From the NCBI RefSeq assembly GCF_001612845.1, contig NZ_BDBF01000006.1, forward strand, positions 124,001 to 188,000: 64,000 bases of DNA. The letters are read 5' to 3'. The translations under genes and the position numbers were made by a program. Of the stretch, positions 52,459 to 60,731 are shown piece after piece. The DNA is from Nocardia elegans NBRC 108235. Its GTDB lineage: Bacteria > Actinomycetota > Actinomycetes > Mycobacteriales > Mycobacteriaceae. Within the stretch, counting starts at the first letter, position 1; each line of letters opens with the position of its first letter. Below the pieces are notes generated by a model. It was given only the letters and a program-made list of their open reading frames with translations, did not search any database and had not been told where the DNA came from.

Positions 52459-53256
52459 TTACCGCGCCTTCCACACCGGGGCGCGCTTCTCAGCGAAGGC
52501 CAGCGGACCTTCTTTCGCGTCCTCGCTGCTCATCAGGCTCTGCCATTCGACCTCGGAATGCCCCCACCGGTCGTTCTCGGCGGGCCGGTCTCCGGCCTGG
52601 ATGCCGAGCGCGATCCGTTTGCTGGCCTGCACCGACAGCGGGGCGTTGACCGCGATCCGTTCGGCGAGCGCGAGCGCGGCCTCGACCACGGTGCCGTCGG
52701 GAACGACCTGGTTGATCAGGCCGTACTCGCGGGCGGTGGCTGCCGAGATCGGGTCGCCGGTGAGGATCATCTCCATGGCCAGGCGCTGCGGAATCTGCGT
52801 CGGCAGCCGGAACACACCGCCCGCACCCGCGATGAGCCCGCGCTTGACCTCGGGCAGTCCGAAGCTGGCGCCCTCCGCCGCGACGATGAGGTCGGCGGCG
52901 AGAGCCAGTTCGGTGCCACCGCCGAGTGCGGTTCCGTTGACCGCGGCGATGGTCGGTTTACTGATGACGTGCCGGACGAAGCCGGCGAAGCCCCAGTGCT
53001 CGTTGCCGGGCGCGAACAGACCTTCGCCTCGGGAGATCGCCTTGAGATCCGCTCCCGCGCAAAAGGATTTGTCGCCCGCGCCGGTGATCACGACCACTCG
53101 GATCTCCGGATCGTTCTCCGCCTCGACCAACGCGCCGCCGACGGCCTCGCTCACCGCGGCGTTGACCGCGTTGCGCGCCTCGGGACGATTGATGGTGATC
53201 AGCAGGACGTTGCCCTTGCGCTCGACCAGGGCGCCGGTCTCGGTTGCCGCCGTCAT
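52459..53256 (-). CDS. Enoyl-CoA hydratase
   Basis: 265 residues, classical crotonase: INRPEARNAVNAAVSEAVG, GAGDKSFCAGADLKAIS, NGTALGGGTELALAADL (first catalytic glutamate, GGGTEL) and LPEVKRGLIAGAGG (second). All expected residues are present, so it should hydrate 2-enoyl-CoA. The ATG overlaps the thiolase stop (TGATG). Last gene of an operon running 57110 to 52459: ligase, dehydrogenase, thiolase, hydratase. Confidence 0.93.
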   Translation of the reverse strand: MTAATETGALVERKGNVLLITINRPEARNAVNAAVSEAVGGALVEAENDPEIRVVVITGAGDKSFCAGADLKAISRGEGLFAPGNEHWGFAGFVRHVISKPTIAAVNGTALGGGTELALAADLIVAAEGASFGLPEVKRGLIAGAGGVFRLPTQIPQRLAMEMILTGDPISAATAREYGLINQVVPDGTVVEAALALAERIAVNAPLSVQASKRIALGIQAGDRPAENDRWGHSEVEWQSLMSSEDAKEGPLAFAEKRAPVWKAR

Positions 53257-54401
53257 CACTTCACCAGCTCGAGAATCGTCGCGTTGGCCTGGCCTCCGCC
53301 CTCGCACATGGTCTGCAGCCCGTAGCGAATGTCGTTGCGGCGCATATGGAAGATCATGTCGGTCAGGATGCGGGCGCCGGAGCCGCCGAGTGGGTGACCC
53401 AGCGCGATGGCGCCACCGTTGGGGTTCAGCTTCTCGTCCGGTGCGCCGATCTCCTTCTGCCATGCCATCGGCACCGGCGCGAACGCCTCGTTGACCTCGA
53501 ACACACCGATGTCGTCGACCGTCAGGCCGGACCGTTCCAGCGCCTTCTCGGTGGCTGGGATCGGGGCACCGAGCATCATCACCGGATCCGCGCCCGCGAC
53601 GACCGCGGTGTGCACCCGGGCGATCGGGGTCAGGCCGTGCTTGCTCGCGAATTCGTCACTGACGATCAGCAGCGCCGCCGCGCCGTCGGAGATCTGCGAA
53701 GAGTTGCCGGCGTGGATGACACCGTCCGCCTTGAAGACGGTCTTGAGTCCCGCCAGCTTCTCGACGGTCGTTCCCCGGCGGATACCCTCGTCCTTCGAGA
53801 CCACGGTGCCGTCGGGCAGGGTGACCGGCACGATCTGCGCGTCGAACAGACCGGCGTCCTGCGCGGCCGCGGCGCGTTCGTGCGAACGGGCCGAGAACGC
53901 ATCCACTTCAGTGCGCGACAGCGCCCATTTCTCGGCCATGATCTCGGCGCCGATGCCCTGATTGGGCGAGGCGTTGTAGCGCTCGGTGAACTTCGGGCTG
54001 AGCGGGCTGCCACCGCCTGCCAGCGCCGCACCCATCGGAACCCGCGACATCGACTCCACACCACCGGCGACGACGGCCTCGTAGTGACCGGCGAGCACGC
54101 CGGCCACCGCGAAGTTCAGCGACTGCTGCGACGATCCGCACTGGCGGTCGACGGTCACGCCCGGCACCGATTCCGGCCAGCCCGCCGCGAGCACCGCGTT
54201 GCGCGCGATGTCGTGGGTCTGTTCCCCGACCTGTCCGACGCATCCCCAGATGACGTCCTCGATCAGCTCAGGTTCGATGCCCGCCCGCTTGACCAGTTCC
54301 TGCAGCACCACGGCCGACAGATCGACAGGATGAATGCCGGACAGGCCACCGTTGCGTTTCCCGACCGGGGTCCGGACGGCCTCGACAATTACTGCACCCA
54401 T
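53256..54401 (-). CDS. Acetyl-CoA acetyltransferase (thiolase, FadA type)
   Basis: 381 residues of the thiolase type: active cysteine in VDRQCGSSQQS, histidine/acid motifs GGAIALGHPLGGSGAR and the second cysteine in MCEGGGQANATILE. A typical degradative thiolase cleaving 3-ketoacyl-CoA. The GGAAA upstream of the ATG and the overlap with the following hydratase place it in the same operon; 12 nt separate it from the dehydrogenase upstream. Chain length or branching preference cannot be read from sequence. Confidence 0.94.
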   Translation of the reverse strand: MGAVIVEAVRTPVGKRNGGLSGIHPVDLSAVVLQELVKRAGIEPELIEDVIWGCVGQVGEQTHDIARNAVLAAGWPESVPGVTVDRQCGSSQQSLNFAVAGVLAGHYEAVVAGGVESMSRVPMGAALAGGGSPLSPKFTERYNASPNQGIGAEIMAEKWALSRTEVDAFSARSHERAAAAQDAGLFDAQIVPVTLPDGTVVSKDEGIRRGTTVEKLAGLKTVFKADGVIHAGNSSQISDGAAALLIVSDEFASKHGLTPIARVHTAVVAGADPVMMLGAPIPATEKALERSGLTVDDIGVFEVNEAFAPVPMAWQKEIGAPDEKLNPNGGAIALGHPLGGSGARILTDMIFHMRRNDIRYGLQTMCEGGGQANATILELVK

Positions 54402-54413
54402 GGGGTTTCCTTT

Positions 54414-55562
54414 CTACAGTCCGAGCGAGCGCCCGATGATTTCCTTCATGATCTGAGTCGAGCCGCCGTAGATCGTCTGGATCCGAGCGTCGGCGTAGGC
54501 CTTGGCGATCGGGTACTCCATCATGTAGCCGTAGCCGCCGTGCATCTGCTGGCACGTGTAGATCAGCCGCTGCTGCAGTTCGGTGGTCCACAATTTCGCC
54601 TTGGCGGCATCGGTGCCGTCGAGGGTGCCCGCATTCAACGCGGTGATGCACCGGTCGACGTAGACCTGCGCGAGATCGACTTCGGTCTCCAGGGTCGCCA
54701 GCTCGAACTTGTTGGCCTGGAAAGATCCGATCGGCGTCCCGAATGCCTTGCGGGACTTGACATATTCGAGAGTCATGTCCAGCAGCGTGCGGCAGGAGGC
54801 GACAGCGGTGACGGCAATGGACAGCCGTTCCATCGGCAAGTTTCGCATCAGGTGCAGGAATCCCTTGCCGACCTCACCGATCACATTCGCCGCCGGGACT
54901 CGCACCTGGTCGAAATTCAATTCCGCGGTGTCCTGGGAATGCATACCCAATTTGTCGAGATTGCGTCCGCGAGTGAATCCCGCCATGTCACGTTCGACGG
55001 CCAGTAGCGTGAACGCGGCGCTGGCCTTGGCGTCGGGATCGGTGCGCGCGACCACGATGACCAGATCGGCGTGGATACCCGAAGAAATGAACGTCTTCGA
55101 TCCGGTCAGCACCCAATCGTCGCCGTCCTTGCGCGCCGAGGTCCGAATCCCCTGCAGGTCACTGCCCGCGCCCGGTTCGGTCATCGCCACCGCCACGACC
55201 AGCTCGCCGCGTGCGAACCCCGGCAGCCAGCGGGCCTTCTGCTCGTCGTTGGTGAGTTCGAGCATGTAAGGGGCGAGCACGTCGTTCTGCAGGGTGAAGG
55301 CCGGGCCACCGGAACTCGCGCGGGCCACTTCCTCGGCGACGATCGCGTTGTAGCGGAAGTCGCCCGACATTCCGCCGCCGCCGAAGTCCTCGGGAACCGA
55401 GAAGCCGAGGAGTCCGAACTTGGCGGCCTCGACATAGAGCTGCTTGTCGATGATGCCGTCCTTCTCCCACTGCTCCTGATGCGGAGTCGCATAGCGGGCC
55501 AAGAACTCCCGGACGGTTGCGCGGTACTGCTCGTGCTCGGTTCCGAAAATCTCTCGCTGCAT
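54414..55562 (-). CDS. Acyl-CoA dehydrogenase (FadE type)
   Basis: 382 residues: AKFGLLGFSVPEDFGG, AMTEPGAGSDLQGIRTSA (FAD/substrate site), WVLTGSKTFISSG, DKLGMHSQDTAELNFD, SRKAFGTPIGSFQANKF, and MHGGYGYMMEYPIAKAYADAR with QTIYGGSTQIMKEIIGRSL. The glutamate in MMEYP is the likely catalytic base of the medium-chain/isovaleryl type. GGAAGG lies 8 nt before the ATG. It is six nt downstream of the ligase gene, so it is in the same operon. Confidence 0.94.
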   Translation of the reverse strand: MQREIFGTEHEQYRATVREFLARYATPHQEQWEKDGIIDKQLYVEAAKFGLLGFSVPEDFGGGGMSGDFRYNAIVAEEVARASSGGPAFTLQNDVLAPYMLELTNDEQKARWLPGFARGELVVAVAMTEPGAGSDLQGIRTSARKDGDDWVLTGSKTFISSGIHADLVIVVARTDPDAKASAAFTLLAVERDMAGFTRGRNLDKLGMHSQDTAELNFDQVRVPAANVIGEVGKGFLHLMRNLPMERLSIAVTAVASCRTLLDMTLEYVKSRKAFGTPIGSFQANKFELATLETEVDLAQVYVDRCITALNAGTLDGTDAAKAKLWTTELQQRLIYTCQQMHGGYGYMMEYPIAKAYADARIQTIYGGSTQIMKEIIGRSLGL

Positions 55563-55568
55563 TGTGCG

Positions 55569-57110
55569 CTACCTTCCCGATGCCACCGCGGGAACCGCCG
55601 CGGATTCGTCGATCTCGGAGACCATTTCGAGGAGCCGACGCCGATCCACCTTCAGCGACACACTTCTCGGCAATTCCGGGACCGTGTAGATCCGCACCGG
55701 GATCTCGTAGGCGGTGAGCCGGCCGCGGCAGAAGGTTTTCAGTTCGTCCTCGGGAACCTCGGCCGCGCCCTCGCGCAATTCGACGACCGCGACGGGCACC
55801 TTCCCGAGACGATCGTCTTCGCGGCCGTAGACCGTGGCATCGGCGATCGCGTCGTGTGCGCGCAGCGCCTCGGCGACCGTCTCCGGGTGAACCTTGAATC
55901 CGCCCCGGATGATCGCGTCGTCCGCGCGGCCATCGATGTAGACGAAGCCGTCCTCGTCGAGATGGCCCAGATCCGAGGTGCGGACCCACTCGTGTTTGCC
56001 GGTGCCGGTCTGGCTGGAACTGACCTCGAGGCGTCCGGACTGCCCGACCGGCAGCACCGTGCCGTCCTCTGCGACCGCCCGGAGCTTGACCCCCGGCATT
56101 TCGCGGCCGACACTGCCTCGCTTCTTGTCCCACCACTGCGCGTGCATCGGCTTGGTCCAGCCGGCGATCGCGCCGGAAAACTCGGTAGCGCCGTACATGA
56201 CCAGAACCGGAATGCCGTACTTCGCGGTGAATTCGTCGGCCAGATCGGGGTTAACGAATGTGGTGCCCGCGGTGATGGCACGCAAGCTGGCCAGATCCTC
56301 GGCCGGAATGTCGGCATTGATCACCGCGCGCATAGCAGCGGGCGGCAATCCGGCGACCTTGGGCTGGTGTTCCTTCACCGCCGCGCACCAGCCTTCGACG
56401 GTGAAGCGCGGGAGCATCACGAACGGCCGGGCCTCGGCCAGGTTCTGCAACACACCCCACAGACCGCCGATATGGACGATCGGAAGGGTGACCAGCGCGA
56501 CGCGCCCGGTGAGCGGCGTACGGTCGGGCGGTCCGGCCGCGCCGGTATGTCCGTGCACGGCGGTGAGAGCGGCCTCGAGCTGGCGCCAGGTGAGCGGAAT
56601 CCGCTTGGGCGGGCCCGTGGTGCCCGAGGTGAACATCTCCACTCCCACCGGATCCGCGATCTCGGCATCCTGCGGTGCCGGCACCGCCGGCGCCTCGGTG
56701 GTTGCGACAACCTGCTGCCCGTCGACGGCGAATCCGATCATGCCGCCCTCCTCGGCCGCGGACCGGAACACCGGCTCGCGCCACAGCGCCGCCGACGCCA
56801 GCACAGCGCTCGGATGCGCATCGGCCGTATCGGCTGTCAGCCGGGCCACCGGCTGCATGGGATTGAGGGTGATAACCGTGCGGCCCTTGCCGAGAATGGC
56901 GATCAGGGCTGCGATCGACTCCATCCGGTTGTCGAGCACCACGCCGATCCGGCTGCCGGCACCACACCCGGCGGCGGCCAGTTCGGTGTCCAGGGTTTCC
57001 GCAAGCGCCCGGACCTCTCCCCAGGTGAACCAGGTGTCGCCCTGCTGGATCATGGCAGCGTCGTCGTCGGCTTCCCATAGCCGCGCCAGCGCGCCTCGGA
57101 TACTCGTCAT
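55569..57110 (-). CDS. Acyl-CoA ligase (AMP-forming, FadD type)
   Basis: 513 residues. P-loop EMFTSGTTGPPKRIPL, LVMYGATEFSGAI, the hinge GHLDEDGFVYIDGRADDAI, and the catalytic lysine in RSVSLKVDRRRL. Complete, unlike the two broken ligases at 29708-32084. It would activate the carboxylic acid with ATP and CoA. GGAGG lies 6 nt before the ATG at 57110; a longer reading to 57143 has no site. First gene of the operon down to 52459, divergent from the dehydrogenase at 57282 with operator-like site 57246-57257 between. Confidence 0.93.
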   Translation of the reverse strand: MTSIRGALARLWEADDDAAMIQQGDTWFTWGEVRALAETLDTELAAAGCGAGSRIGVVLDNRMESIAALIAILGKGRTVITLNPMQPVARLTADTADAHPSAVLASAALWREPVFRSAAEEGGMIGFAVDGQQVVATTEAPAVPAPQDAEIADPVGVEMFTSGTTGPPKRIPLTWRQLEAALTAVHGHTGAAGPPDRTPLTGRVALVTLPIVHIGGLWGVLQNLAEARPFVMLPRFTVEGWCAAVKEHQPKVAGLPPAAMRAVINADIPAEDLASLRAITAGTTFVNPDLADEFTAKYGIPVLVMYGATEFSGAIAGWTKPMHAQWWDKKRGSVGREMPGVKLRAVAEDGTVLPVGQSGRLEVSSSQTGTGKHEWVRTSDLGHLDEDGFVYIDGRADDAIIRGGFKVHPETVAEALRAHDAIADATVYGREDDRLGKVPVAVVELREGAAEVPEDELKTFCRGRLTAYEIPVRIYTVPELPRSVSLKVDRRRLLEMVSEIDESAAVPAVASGR

Positions 57111-57245
57111 TCGTTTCCTCCCACTCTTGCGGTAGCGGGCCACCGAGTCGGAACGCCGTGCTCAGCGCTCCGGCCGTATCGATCGCCATGAACACGCAAT
57201 CCGGAATCCCGGCTGTCGTATGCTCTATTCAGAAGGTAGCTGACA

Positions 57246-57257
57246 TGGTTAACTAGG
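57246..57257. promoter_or_regulatory. Operator-like site in the divergent ligase/dehydrogenase promoter
   Basis: TGGTTAACTAGG lies within an imperfect 18-base symmetry (57242-57259, GAC...GTC) centred on GTTAAC. It is 136 bp before the ligase start and 25 bp before the dehydrogenase start. Related to the sites at 36036 and 62770. Confidence 0.55.
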
Positions 57258-57281
57258 TCAACATTCAAAGGGAGGAGCCCC

Positions 57282-58346
57282 GTGGATTTCGCATTGAGCG
57301 CCGAACAGGAAGAGCTCGCCGCCAGTGAGCGGGCTTGGCTGGCCAAGCATGACCCCCTCGCCGCGCGCCGGCCGACCATCGACACCGCCCCGGCGCGCGT
57401 TCCCGACACCGCCGTGAAACATGCCGTCGAATCAGGGCTGATCGGACTGCTGACCAGTGAGATGGGTGGCACGCACGTCGACCTGGCAGTGCTCGTCGAA
57501 GAACACGGCCGGGCCGGCAGCGCCGTCCCACTGGCCGAGTTGGCCTTGGCCACCGCCGCTCTCGACCGGCTCGACCACCCGCTGTCGAGCCTGGCCGAGG
57601 CGAACGCGAGCGGCGCGGAATCGACCCCGCTGGTTCTCGCCTCGACCGAAGGCGCACAGCCCACTGTGGAGATCAGCGGCGACGAACTGCGACTCGGGGG
57701 CGCCACCGCGCCCGCCACCGCCCTGCTCGACGCCACCGGATTCCTGCTCGCCGCAACCACTTCCGACGGAACGGAGATCCTCGCCCACATACCGAGCGAC
57801 GGTGCCGCGCTGCGCACACTCGAGACCCTCGACCTCACCCGGTCCTGGTCCGTACTCGAGCCGGCCGTGACGGTGCCCGCACACCGCTGGGTGAGCGTGC
57901 CGAGCGGAACCGTGTCCTATCTAGCCGACGCACTCGCGTTCTACCGGAAGATGGATGCGTTGGGCGCGGCCGCGCGACTGGTCGACCTCACGGTCGAATA
58001 CGCCGGTCAGCGCACCCAGTTCGGTCAGCCGATCGGCTCGTTCCAGGCCGTCAAACATCACTGCGCCGATATGGCGTTGCGGACCGAGGCCGCGCGGGCC
58101 TCGCTGTGGGCCGCCGCCGTCGCGCTCGACGGGACCGATGCCGCCCGCCGCGGCACCGCGGTATCCGCCGCCGCGGCCTACGCCGGCGAGGCGACCAGCA
58201 CCGTCGCCTCGATCGCCCTGCAGGTCCACGGCGGTATCGGATTCACCTGGGAGCATGACCTGCACCTGCTGACCCGCCGGATCAAGGTTGACGAATTGCT
58301 GAACGGCACCGTGAGCTGGCACCGCAGGCGCCTCATCGATGCCTGA
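57282..58346 (+). CDS. Acyl-CoA dehydrogenase, small subunit type
   Basis: 354 residues; GTG start with GGAGGAG 5 nt upstream. C-terminal part: DALGAAARLVDLTVEYAGQRTQFG (flavin-side Gln), GSFQAVKHHCADM, LQVHGGIGFTWEHDLHLLTRR. The N-terminal part is shortened and lacks the usual EPGAGSD-type FAD motif, so it resembles the non-FAD-binding partner of a heteromeric acyl-CoA dehydrogenase (like FadE-type beta subunits in sterol side-chain degradation). Partner could be any other dehydrogenase here, for example 60732, but that is an inference. Confidence 0.85.
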   Translation: MDFALSAEQEELAASERAWLAKHDPLAARRPTIDTAPARVPDTAVKHAVESGLIGLLTSEMGGTHVDLAVLVEEHGRAGSAVPLAELALATAALDRLDHPLSSLAEANASGAESTPLVLASTEGAQPTVEISGDELRLGGATAPATALLDATGFLLAATTSDGTEILAHIPSDGAALRTLETLDLTRSWSVLEPAVTVPAHRWVSVPSGTVSYLADALAFYRKMDALGAAARLVDLTVEYAGQRTQFGQPIGSFQAVKHHCADMALRTEAARASLWAAAVALDGTDAARRGTAVSAAAAYAGEATSTVASIALQVHGGIGFTWEHDLHLLTRRIKVDELLNGTVSWHRRRLIDA

Positions 58347-58406
58347 GCCCCCCCGGAAACACCGATTCTGCTCTCCCGCAGTGTCGTTCGACGCCCCGAT
58401 CCGGGC

Positions 58407-59039
58407 TCAGCCACGCGCCTGACCCAGTCCGAAATTCACCGGATTCAGGCATCCGATGTATTCGAGCGCGGTGTCGATCGCGTCGCTCAGTTGCGCGCGG
58501 GTGCGGCATTTGAGCACCACGCGGGCGGACTCCGCGCGCATCGCCAGCAGAAAGTCGCGCAACAGCTTCTCCCGGCGAGAGGTGCCGAGGCCGAGCAGGG
58601 CGATGTCGTGATCGCTGCCGCGGCGGGCCTGCTCCCGGCGCAGCGCGTCGAAACCGGGCGGTGTATCCCCCATCGCAACCACGCGCGCGCGAGATTGGTT
58701 CTCCCACAGCAATTCCAGATAGGCGCGGGTGCTCACACCGTAGAGCTCCATCGGGTCGTCGACTCCGTTTGCGCGTGCCTTGTCCACGGCGTCCCGCGCA
58801 CGTCCGTCTATCCGCTCGATCAGATCGGTCCAGATCGCCAGGAAGACCTCCGCCTTCCCGCCGAAGTGGTGGTAGATGCTGCCAATGCTGACGCCGGACT
58901 TCTCGACGATGTCGGCCATCGTGGCCGCGGTGAACCCCTGCGCTCCGAAGATCTCCGCGGCGGCTTCGAGGACCCGATCCTTGGTCTCCGGTGAACTCGT
59001 CCAGCCGCGGGTGCGGGGGCGGCCCTTCGCTTCCGTCAT
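58407..59039 (-). CDS. TetR-family transcriptional regulator
   Basis: 210 residues. HTH: SSPETKDRVLEAAAEIFGAQGFTAATMADIVEKSGVSIGSIYHHFGGK; the C-terminal domain is helical. The ATG at 59039 has CGGAGGA upstream; a longer reading to 59096 adds non-conserved residues. Divergent from the amidohydrolase gene at 59181, with a palindrome (GGTGAT-A-ATCACC) in the shared gap, so it very likely controls that gene and itself. Confidence 0.92.
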   Translation of the reverse strand: MTEAKGRPRTRGWTSSPETKDRVLEAAAEIFGAQGFTAATMADIVEKSGVSIGSIYHHFGGKAEVFLAIWTDLIERIDGRARDAVDKARANGVDDPMELYGVSTRAYLELLWENQSRARVVAMGDTPPGFDALRREQARRGSDHDIALLGLGTSRREKLLRDFLLAMRAESARVVLKCRTRAQLSDAIDTALEYIGCLNPVNFGLGQARG

Positions 59040-59084
59040 CGCGATCCTCCGTCGATTCGAACCTTGACTTCTCCCACCCTTCGT

Positions 59085-59097
59085 GGTGATAATCACC
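59085..59097. promoter_or_regulatory. Palindrome in the TetR/amidohydrolase promoter
   Basis: GGTGAT-A-ATCACC, a perfect 13-base inverted repeat, 46 bp upstream of the TetR start. AT-rich repeats of ATTCTA (59102 and 59115) and TTCTAGAA (59116-59123) follow before the amidohydrolase start. A TetR operator is likely; which repeat is used is unknown. Confidence 0.55.
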
Positions 59098-59180
59098 TTA
59101 CATTCTAAAATCTGATTCTAGAAACTAATTCTTCGACAACCGCATCACCGTCCCGGGTGAAGCGATCAGGAGGCATCGAA

Positions 59181-60335
59181 ATGACAACCAAGCTGTGGGC
59201 GAACTCGGCCGACTCGCACTTCCTCGAGCCCGAGGACCTGTGGCGGACCCGGCTGCCGAAGCGGCTCGCCGAACTCGTTCCCCGGTCGGAGAAGGATCCG
59301 GATGGCAAGTGGGAGACGGTGTTCGTCGACGGACAGGCCTTCCGACGCCGGCTGCCCACGATCTCGCAGGAGGAGTTCTTCGCCGCGAGTCACCGCGCGC
59401 CCGGCTCGGGCGATGTGACCAAGCGCCTGCCGGACCTCGATGAAGAGGGAATCTGGTCGGAGCTGGTGTTCCCGTCGCTGGGCATGTGGGCGTCGTCGTT
59501 CCGCACTCCCGAGGTCCTCCGGGAGGCGACCCGGGCGTCCAACGACTGGGCCAAAGAGGTCATCATGGATTACTCGCCGCGCCTGCTCCCCACCGCTCAG
59601 GTCTCCACCCTGTCCATCGAGGACGCCTGCGCCGAGCTGAAGCGCTGCGGAGAGCTGGGCTTCAAGGCCGTATTCCTGACCGTCTCCCCGCACCCGCAGC
59701 AGAAGGACTACAACCACGACTCGTGGGAGCCGTTCTGGGCGCTCGCCGAGGACATCGGCATGGTGATCTCCTTCCACATCGGCACCGAGCCGATCGATAT
59801 GGCCAGCGGCGGCGCGGCCGGCGTCATGTACCGGGGCCCCGGTGGCGCGGTACTGAACTACACCGAGACCACCTTCGGCGGCCAGCGCGCGGTGATGAAG
59901 CTGGTCGCCTCCGGCGCGCTCGACCGGCACCCGAACCTGAAAGTCCTTGTCTCCGAGGGCGGAGCAACCTGGGTGCCGTTCATCGCCGACCGGATGGAGG
60001 AGGGCTACCGCCAGCATTCGCAGGTGGTGCGCCCGAAGCTGAACCGCTCGCCCAAGGAGATCATCTACTCTCAGGTGTACGCGTCGTTCCAGCACGACGA
60101 ATCTGCCGTCGCCGCGATGACGGGAATGGGCTTCAACAACGTGATGTGGGGCAGCGACTACCCACATATGGAAGGCACCTACGGGCACACCCAGAAAACC
60201 CTGCACCACCTGTTCGACAACGTCGACCAGAAGACGCGGGACCGAATCATGTTCGGTGCCTTCCAGGAACTGTTCCCCGACGCCCCGCTGCCGCCCGCCC
60301 CGGGCACCGTGAACCCGGCCGCAGAGACAGTCTGA
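59181..60335 (+). CDS. Amidohydrolase_2-family hydrolase/decarboxylase
   Basis: 384 residues. NSADSHFLEPEDLW near the N-terminus carries a degenerate metal-binding motif (DSH in place of HxH); later come FHIGTEP, LVSEGGATWVPFIADRM and WGSDYPHMEGTYGHT with the last metal aspartate. Typical of Amidohydro_2 enzymes such as the 2-amino-3-carboxymuconate decarboxylase group. Reaction unknown; it could act on a catabolic ring or acid intermediate. AGGAGG lies 7 nt before the ATG. Divergent from a TetR gene; followed by a small gene. Confidence 0.88.
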   Translation: MTTKLWANSADSHFLEPEDLWRTRLPKRLAELVPRSEKDPDGKWETVFVDGQAFRRRLPTISQEEFFAASHRAPGSGDVTKRLPDLDEEGIWSELVFPSLGMWASSFRTPEVLREATRASNDWAKEVIMDYSPRLLPTAQVSTLSIEDACAELKRCGELGFKAVFLTVSPHPQQKDYNHDSWEPFWALAEDIGMVISFHIGTEPIDMASGGAAGVMYRGPGGAVLNYTETTFGGQRAVMKLVASGALDRHPNLKVLVSEGGATWVPFIADRMEEGYRQHSQVVRPKLNRSPKEIIYSQVYASFQHDESAVAAMTGMGFNNVMWGSDYPHMEGTYGHTQKTLHHLFDNVDQKTRDRIMFGAFQELFPDAPLPPAPGTVNPAAETV

Positions 60336-60370
60336 AGCCCCGCCGTCCCCGACAGAATCGAGAACACCTC

Positions 60371-60574
60371 ATGGAAGACAGCGTTCTCTACGACCTGCCG
60401 ACCGAGTTCTTCGCCGACATGGCCGCCGCCTCAGGCTACTGCGACGCCCAGTCCATCCTGCCCGTCGAGGGCCGGTACCTGTGCCACTGCACCTGTGGCC
60501 GCTGGGACGTCGAAGCCCCCACCCGCGACGAGGGCCTGGCGCTGGCCCGCGCGCACACCGCGGAAACCGCATAG
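60371..60574 (+). CDS. 67-residue protein with CxCxC motif, downstream of the amidohydrolase
   Basis: Small protein starting MEDSVLYDLPTEFFADMAAASG with a Cys-rich segment YLCHCTCGRW that could bind metal. The end is acidic and helical. Translation probably begins at ATG 60371, 35 nt after the amidohydrolase stop; the upstream site (GAGAAC) is weak. Its frame and cluster position suggest a small accessory subunit of the amidohydrolase, but no function is known. Confidence 0.55.
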   Translation: MEDSVLYDLPTEFFADMAAASGYCDAQSILPVEGRYLCHCTCGRWDVEAPTRDEGLALARAHTAETA

Positions 60575-60591
60575 CACAACCGAATACGAAG

Positions 60592-60625
60592 CATCCGCAT
60601 CGCGCCCCACGGGCCGGTGCGGATG
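60592..60625. terminator. Hairpin between convergent genes
   Basis: Arms CATCCGCA (60592-60599) and TGCGGATG (60618-60625) pair perfectly. It lies 18 nt after the stop of the 67-residue gene, which reads towards it. Weaker than the next hairpin. Confidence 0.45.
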
Positions 60626-60660
60626 TTACGTCTCAGACACAGTTTCAGACAAATAGGAAT

Positions 60661-60686
60661 GCCCCGGAGCCGATGTGCTCCGGGGC
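60661..60686. terminator. Terminator hairpin between convergent genes
   Basis: GCCCCGGAGC and GCTCCGGGGC pair perfectly around CGATGT. It lies 46 nt beyond the stop of the leftward dehydrogenase gene; on that strand the stem is followed by ATTCCTATTTGTC. Probably a two-way terminator. Confidence 0.65.
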
Positions 60687-60731
60687 TTCCACGTGCTTGG
60701 GGGTCAAGCGTTCGTGATCCGCCAGCGTCCG

